The translations under genes were made by a program, and so were the position numbers. Source: Deltaproteobacteria bacterium (GTDB lineage Bacteria; Desulfobacterota; Syntrophia; Syntrophales; UBA2210). Taken from it: a stretch of 29,716 nucleotides of DNA. Below, piece after piece: positions 25,019 through 29,716 of this stretch (position 1 is the stretch's first letter; every line of letters starts with the position of its first letter). The notes under the pieces were generated by a model, which had not been told where the DNA came from, did not search any database, and saw only the letters and a list, made by a program, of their open reading frames with translations. The DNA is taken from NCBI GenBank assembly GCA_016935935.1, contig JAFGPZ010000317.1, positions 1 through 29,716 of the forward strand, in the 5' to 3' direction.

Positions 25019-27472
25019 ATGCTACTTAAAATCTTCAAAAAAACATTATATCTTGTGAATCTCGGCGGGGCAATGCTGGTTGCCTGGGACATTCCAGGAA
25101 GATTGAGCATTGTGTTGGAGAAGACCGTTGGCCGTTTCATTCGTGCAGAGCAAAAGCACAAGACGTTGTGGAAATTTTTCCTGATAACAGGTATTTTTCT
25201 CGGGTTCTTTCTATTTTTCTTTTTACGGAACCACTATTATGTGCCTGCAAAACTTCATATTGAAGGGTTCACTCAAAAACCAGCCGCTGCGATCTTCCAA
25301 TGGGACACAGGCAATGGCTTGAATGATTATGAAGCAACGGCCTTTACCGTAGAGAGCAAATTGGTAGAGAAAATTCCGCATCGCGTCGTGATCGAACGCA
25401 TCGGCGAAAAACAGCCCTCTGCGCAAGCGGCAGAAGTCCGAGTGTTGAGTATCGCTACTGACCAACAGGATTCGCTCAAATTGGCTTCTTTTGCCGTACC
25501 AAAGGTTATCGATGTGAAAAAAAACGGGGCAATCGCACTGCTCCAGGATCAGGCGCGCATAGAATTTACGGGAACGTTTCAGAAGATCACGATCAAATTT
25601 CTCAAGAATCCCTGGTCAGGCAAGGTCAGGATTTTCATAGATGATGTGCACCAGGGTGAATATGATTTGTATGCCGAACAAGCCACGGATGCGAGTATTA
25701 CGATCGAGCAACTTCCAAAACCAGAATTATTTATTAGAGAGCTTGAGTTGCCTCAGTTGAGAGTGTACGGCATTGCGCTGAAGACCAAAGATCAGGCAGA
25801 CATGTTCAGCCTGCACGCGCTAAAAATCATTTCGGCAAACGGAGAGGTTGAGCTTCCCGTGAATTCAGGTGTAGCTTCAAATACATTCACATATCCCCAG
25901 ATTGATCCGCAGACCGCCACATTTCACTGGATCTTGTTCACCGTACAGGTTTTCCTGGCGGGGCTATGTACCTACTTCGTGATACTGTTCTTCCCACGTG
26001 TCCGCTCACGGCAACAGCTACACGTCACCTTCCTAGCGGGAAAACGCTGGCTATTTTGGTGTATGTTTTTTATTGCAAGTGGGATTTTTTCTTCATGGCT
26101 CATTGGATATTGGCCTGGTGCTCTCTCGTATGATCCTATCTCTTATTGGCTTTCTGCTAAATTGATCAGTATAGATAGGGCTTATTATCCCATGCCTTTA
26201 TACATATTATTCTTTACACAGATTTTCGACTCACCTGCTATAGTTGCTCTGTTCCATATTTTGGTAGTTGCTGGCTTGGGTAGCTACATTTTTTATTTTA
26301 CATATAAAAATGGGGTTAAATTTTATTTAATATTGCCATTTTTTGTCGCTTTTTGCTTTTCTATACCAATTGGCATATATAATATTGGCCTTTATAATGA
26401 TGTTCCATTTGCTACACTAATTACATTTTGGGCTTTCTTTTTATTTCTATCGAATTTTCATAAGAAGACCAAAAATACACCTATAAAATTAAGTATAGTG
26501 AAAATATTCACTCTATCACTATTTTTTCTTTTACTGTGTAATATCCGAGCAAATGGCATCGTATTTATAGTATTTATTCCATTTATTCTTTGGCGTTTTA
26601 AACTTCTCGAGTCAAATGCGTATTATAAATTTATTTTCATATCACTATTATTTTTTATAATAAATTTTGGAATTGTATCAGCTACCACACATAAGTCGAA
26701 TTGGTCCGAATTTTATAATCATTTTTGGAAGATTCAGGACTTGTCTTCATTAATAGATAATAAAACTAGTTATTATACCGACAATTTTGAAAATGATAGA
26801 AATATTATAGAAAAATTTGTTAGTGTAAGTGAAATTAAGCAACATAATTTTCCCGCCAATAAAACCCCAATCATAGTATTGGCGTATAATAATTTTATTA
26901 ACATACCTACTTCAGAAGCAAATGAGTTGATAGGACAGTTAAATAAATTATATGTTAAACGTATCTTTACGAATTTTCATATTTTTTTAGCAAATCGGAC
27001 TTATATGCTATTTGCATCATTTGGAACGTTCGAAACAATTTTTCATTACGACATTTTTAATCTTTTGGAAAACCGGGATATATTTCTAAATTGGTGGGCT
27101 GGAAACCATATAACAAATAGTAATCTTGTATTCTCGCCAAAATCAAAAGCTTTTCATGAAACACTAAAAAAGCTATTAAAAATATCCATACGCCCTAAAT
27201 ACCGTTTAATTATTTGGAATGCGTTGCCTTTCTTGGTTGTCTTTAGTATTATTTCACTCTTATACAAATGGTTCCCTATGTCTTCTTTATATTCCTCGGT
27301 AATATTGTTTCAAGTATTCTTTTTATTTCTTTTCCTTCCTGCTAGTGATTTTAGATATGTATATTTTATTTATCTGTCCGGTATATTTATTTTCCCTCTA
27401 TTTTTTTTAGAAATTATTTGCAAGAAAAGAGAGAGCTGGTCTGTGAAAACTGGACAGGTGCATAAGTGGTAA
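25019..27472 (+). CDS. Large membrane protein, GT-C-type glycosyltransferase with N-terminal extracytoplasmic domain
   Basis: 817 aa. The ATG at 25019 follows AGAGGA at 25007-25012 and is preferred over a TTG at 24995. One TM helix lies near residues 50-70 (FFLITGIFLGFFLFFF). A soluble beta-rich region of about 230 residues follows, containing IFQWDTGNGLNDYE, a motif also present in the last gene of the window. From about residue 300 the protein is mostly transmembrane. GYWPGALSYDPISYW near 363-376 has the acidic first-loop feature of polyprenyl-phosphate-sugar-dependent GT-C enzymes. The first third is around 50-60% GC in sampled lines, while from about 26040 lines fall to 25-35%. The last nine codons (from GTG after W-S) may derive from an insertion sequence starting near 27442, so the natural C-terminus may be lost. 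The substrate is unknown. Confidence 0.72.
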   Translation: MLLKIFKKTLYLVNLGGAMLVAWDIPGRLSIVLEKTVGRFIRAEQKHKTLWKFFLITGIFLGFFLFFFLRNHYYVPAKLHIEGFTQKPAAAIFQWDTGNGLNDYEATAFTVESKLVEKIPHRVVIERIGEKQPSAQAAEVRVLSIATDQQDSLKLASFAVPKVIDVKKNGAIALLQDQARIEFTGTFQKITIKFLKNPWSGKVRIFIDDVHQGEYDLYAEQATDASITIEQLPKPELFIRELELPQLRVYGIALKTKDQADMFSLHALKIISANGEVELPVNSGVASNTFTYPQIDPQTATFHWILFTVQVFLAGLCTYFVILFFPRVRSRQQLHVTFLAGKRWLFWCMFFIASGIFSSWLIGYWPGALSYDPISYWLSAKLISIDRAYYPMPLYILFFTQIFDSPAIVALFHILVVAGLGSYIFYFTYKNGVKFYLILPFFVAFCFSIPIGIYNIGLYNDVPFATLITFWAFFLFLSNFHKKTKNTPIKLSIVKIFTLSLFFLLLCNIRANGIVFIVFIPFILWRFKLLESNAYYKFIFISLLFFIINFGIVSATTHKSNWSEFYNHFWKIQDLSSLIDNKTSYYTDNFENDRNIIEKFVSVSEIKQHNFPANKTPIIVLAYNNFINIPTSEANELIGQLNKLYVKRIFTNFHIFLANRTYMLFASFGTFETIFHYDIFNLLENRDIFLNWWAGNHITNSNLVFSPKSKAFHETLKKLLKISIRPKYRLIIWNALPFLVVFSIISLLYKWFPMSSLYSSVILFQVFFLFLFLPASDFRYVYFIYLSGIFIFPLFFLEIICKKRESWSVKTGQVHKW

Positions 27473-27508
27473 AGCTGCTCTATAATGAGAGGCAAAGAGG
27501 AGCGGCAT

Positions 27509-27811
27509 ATGAGTAAAAGACCTAGAAGGAATCATGCACCGGCATTCAAGGCGAAGGTAGCGTTGGATGCCCTGAAAGGTGAACAGACGGTTGTTGAGTT
27601 ATCCCAGCGGTACCGGGTTCATTCGAGCCAGATTACGGAGTGGAAGAAACAACTTCTGGCACATGCAGCAGACGTTTTCGCAAAAGACAGGAAGTCCGAA
27701 ATAGGGCCAAGCGTGAAGGACCTTCACGCCAAGATCGGTCAGTTGTCGATGGAGAACGATTTTTTATCAGGCGCGCTCGGTCGCATAGGCGATGCGAGTG
27801 TAAAGCGATGA
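27509..27811 (+). CDS. IS3-family transposase OrfA
   Basis: 100 aa, starting at an ATG behind GAGGAG at 27497-27502. It has the Transposase_8/HTH_Tnp_1 pattern: RNHAPAFKAKVALDALKGE, then the helix-turn-helix QTVVELSQRYRVHSSQITEWK, then a leucine-zipper-like tail (VKDLHAKIGQLSMENDFL). In IS3 elements OrfA binds the terminal repeats and is fused to OrfB by -1 frameshifting to make the transposase. Length is normal, so this half looks intact. It could still bind related IS ends or act as a regulator if expressed. Confidence 0.9.
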   Translation: MSKRPRRNHAPAFKAKVALDALKGEQTVVELSQRYRVHSSQITEWKKQLLAHAADVFAKDRKSEIGPSVKDLHAKIGQLSMENDFLSGALGRIGDASVKR

Positions 27812-27849
27812 TCGACAAGGGGGACAAGCTTTCTGTAACCCGTCAATGA
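27808..27849 (+). pseudogene. IS3-family orfB remnant (first 13 codons)
   Basis: An ATG overlaps the orfA stop as ATGA, in the -1 frame relative to orfA. It encodes MIDKGDKLSVTRQ, which matches the usual start of IS3-family OrfB, and then meets TGA. OrfB is normally about 270-290 aa with a DDE integrase core, so all catalytic residues are absent. Confidence 0.75.
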
Positions 27850-27865
27850 GGTGGTCTCAATAAAT

Positions 27866-29716
27866 ATGCTAACAATTATCTTTCGAAATCGCTTTACTAT
27901 ATTTGCTTCAATATTATTTGTTATTGTCTCAGGAAGTTTACTTACGGGCATTCTATATTATTTACCCCTTAACTCCTTAATCATTGAAGTGGAATCACCA
28001 AGTATTAGTGATAAATATCAGTTGTTTTATGATATTGGTAACGGCTTCCGTGAATCCGATTCTGTTATAACATTTGTTGAGAAGAGTAAAGGGGTCGTAA
28101 AGGTAATATTTAAAATCCCGCATGCGATAGCGGTAAGAATCAGAAATATCCGAATAGACCCAGGTCAACGATCAGGGACAATATGCATAAATAAAATCAC
28201 ATTAAATCATTTTTTTTATAGGGGACTACATAATTGGTCAGCAAAAGAAATAGCTTCATCCTTTTTACCCATTAACCATATTTCTGAGTTTGAGATACGC
28301 GATGGCTATCTGAAAGTAAAGTCAGTGGGTGAAGATCCTTCTTTTGTCAGTAATTTTGATTTTGAGAAAATTTATAATGCTACAAAAAAGTATACATTTT
28401 TTACTGTTATATTATTTATTACTATGCTGTTTACCATCGGTTATTATATTAGCAAATATCGTTTGAAATTAAAAACATTTATCAAAAACCATTTATCATG
28501 CTTAACCATTTATTTTCAATGCAAATACATGCCTTTTATCATCTACTCCCTGCTCCTTTCTCTTATAATATTCAATATATATATTCCTCATATTAAAGAC
28601 TATTTTTTTCTGATGGATGATTATGTATTAGTTCATGACTCTTTAAACAACGCTATTAAAACAATATTTACTACGACACTATCCATAGCATTTTATAGAC
28701 CATTGATGATTTTATTAATGACGATCGAGAGTTATTTCTGGCATTTTGATAATCCACATGGATATATTCTCGTTTCTATTATTCTCCATGTATTTAATTC
28801 AATTCTTCTGATTTATCTAGTGAAGGAGTTGAAATTTAAAATTAATCAAGGTTTACTTGCAGCTTCTATCTTCCTTTTATCTCCGTGGTCATCGGTAACA
28901 TATTTTTGGCTGGCCTGCAGATTTGATATAATTGCCACATTATTTATAATGTTGGCCCTGATATATTCGCTAAGAGCATTAAATAACGTAAAAATATATA
29001 ATTACTTTATTGTATTTATATTATCTTTCTTTGCATATATCAGTAAAGAGAGTGCTGTAACCCTGCCATTTATATTTATCATATTAGGAATAAGAGTTAA
29101 GGGAATTCAGGGGCTAAAAAATTCATTAATATTAAAGATATTTACATTACAAGTGCTAAGTCTACTTGTGTATTTCTTTTTACGCAGCAAATATGTGGGT
29201 ATCTTTACGAGTTCTTATGGAAATTTTTTCGATATAGTCGGTATAAGCAATTTTATTTATAATCCTTTTCTCTCACTAAACAATTACCTATTAGGACCTT
29301 TAACAAACAATTATTGGCCACATTTATTATTTCTATTTTCATTATTTCTTATCGTCTATTATGCCTTGATTAAGAATTTCACGACAGTTGTTTTTTTTAT
29401 GGTTATTTATTATGTTGCAATCATGCCGGCTGTGTATTTTCTTCCGAGTGGCCATCGAATATACTTTCCGTCGATATTTATTTGCATAATCCTTGCTGTA
29501 GGAATGGTCAATTGGTTCAATGAAATATCAAAAGATATATCGCGGAAAATGGCATATTGTGTCATTACTATTTTCTACATAATAATATTTTCACATATGT
29601 ATGATACCATAAATTATCAGAGAAAAATATGGTCAGAAAGTTCGTTTTTGGCGAAAGAGTCAATACTTCAATTTTCTGAACACTTAAAATATTCAAAAAA
29701 TATATATATAACAAAC
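27866..29716 (+). CDS. GT-C-type membrane glycosyltransferase, 3' end beyond window
   Basis: The frame is open from 27866 to the window edge (617 codons). It begins with MLTIIFRNRF and a TM helix, then an extracytoplasmic domain of about 140 residues containing QLFYDIGNGFRESD, related to the domain in the preceding membrane protein. Many TM helices follow. FFLMDDYVLVHDS has the acidic first-loop pair expected of GT-C enzymes that use polyprenyl-phosphate sugars. SKESAVTLPF and SGHRIYFPS resemble conserved points of TMTC/PMT-like proteins. Base composition is very AT-rich, like the second half of the previous membrane gene. The start lies 17 bases after the orfB remnant. GAGGTG (27848-27853) at the IS junction is the nearest possible ribosome site, rather far at 12 bases. 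An in-frame GTG at 27851 also exists. The product is inferred from topology and motifs. Confidence 0.7.
   Translation, partial: MLTIIFRNRFTIFASILFVIVSGSLLTGILYYLPLNSLIIEVESPSISDKYQLFYDIGNGFRESDSVITFVEKSKGVVKVIFKIPHAIAVRIRNIRIDPGQRSGTICINKITLNHFFYRGLHNWSAKEIASSFLPINHISEFEIRDGYLKVKSVGEDPSFVSNFDFEKIYNATKKYTFFTVILFITMLFTIGYYISKYRLKLKTFIKNHLSCLTIYFQCKYMPFIIYSLLLSLIIFNIYIPHIKDYFFLMDDYVLVHDSLNNAIKTIFTTTLSIAFYRPLMILLMTIESYFWHFDNPHGYILVSIILHVFNSILLIYLVKELKFKINQGLLAASIFLLSPWSSVTYFWLACRFDIIATLFIMLALIYSLRALNNVKIYNYFIVFILSFFAYISKESAVTLPFIFIILGIRVKGIQGLKNSLILKIFTLQVLSLLVYFFLRSKYVGIFTSSYGNFFDIVGISNFIYNPFLSLNNYLLGPLTNNYWPHLLFLFSLFLIVYYALIKNFTTVVFFMVIYYVAIMPAVYFLPSGHRIYFPSIFICIILAVGMVNWFNEISKDISRKMAYCVITIFYIIIFSHMYDTINYQRKIWSESSFLAKESILQFSEHLKYSKNIYITN

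Larger units (their letters stand above)
27442..27850 (+). mobile_element. Truncated IS3-family insertion sequence
   Basis: A complete orfA is followed by only the first 13 codons of orfB, then abruptly by AT-rich sequence of an unrelated gene. The left end is proposed at TGTGAAAACTGG (27442), since IS3-family ends begin with TG and composition changes there. No right inverted repeat was recognised, so the element is a fragment that cannot move by itself. The exact left end is inference. Confidence 0.7.

Noticed and set aside
1..29716. CRISPR array, tRNA or rRNA genes
   Set aside because: No regularly spaced direct repeats and no tRNA- or rRNA-like sequence were recognised on either strand.

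Overview
The window reads as Gram-negative bacterial chromosome. It encodes a Wza-like outer-membrane export lipoprotein, a heptosyltransferase-family enzyme and LpxL/HtrB-type acyltransferase homologues. Four cobalamin-binding-type radical SAM enzymes and a DMSO-reductase-family molybdoenzyme point to an anaerobe, possibly a Desulfobacterota/Syntrophia-like organism. That placement is inference; no marker gene is present. Nearly all genes lie on the + strand with short gaps or overlaps.

Region 1 (2-2062) is the 3' part of a molybdopterin oxidoreductase. Region 2 (2088-11730) is a polysaccharide export and assembly set: Wza-like lipoprotein, Wzc-like co-polymerase/kinase, a secreted protein with two small beta domains and a clan-A-like glycosidase domain, a Wzy/O-antigen-ligase-type polymerase, a Wzx-type flippase, and an alkaline-phosphatase-superfamily phosphodiesterase. 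No priming glycosyl-phosphate transferase and no ordinary cytoplasmic GT1/GT2/GT4 is visible in it.

Region 3 (11736-21986) is the most unusual part. Three LpxL/HtrB-like acyltransferase homologues, one fused to an FAD amine-oxidase/UDP-galactopyranose-mutase-like domain, surround three radical SAM enzymes, and a GT9 heptosyltransferase-like gene follows. All three homologues keep a shared H-F-G-P motif but lack the acidic residue of the family's HX4(D/E) motif, having L, Q or H there. The first two radical SAM proteins are clear paralogues with the CX3CX2C motif at the same residue number (C220). This could be an undescribed lipid or glycolipid tailoring module working with the polysaccharide genes. 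The GT9 gene carries an in-frame run of nine G, a possible phase-variation tract.

Region 4 (22241-24955) holds a minus-strand NAD-dependent epimerase/dehydratase and a fourth radical SAM enzyme that resembles HpnJ in outline. Region 5 (25019-29716) holds two large membrane proteins of GT-C glycosyltransferase type sharing a related N-terminal extracytoplasmic domain, separated by a truncated IS3-family insertion sequence. The first drops sharply in GC near 26040, inside the gene. The second is very AT-rich and runs off the window end. A second, milder low-GC stretch covers about 13500-16800. Together these suggest a mosaic, horizontally assembled surface-glycan/lipid locus.

No tRNA, rRNA or CRISPR array was seen, and no stretch over 300 bases lacks a gene.
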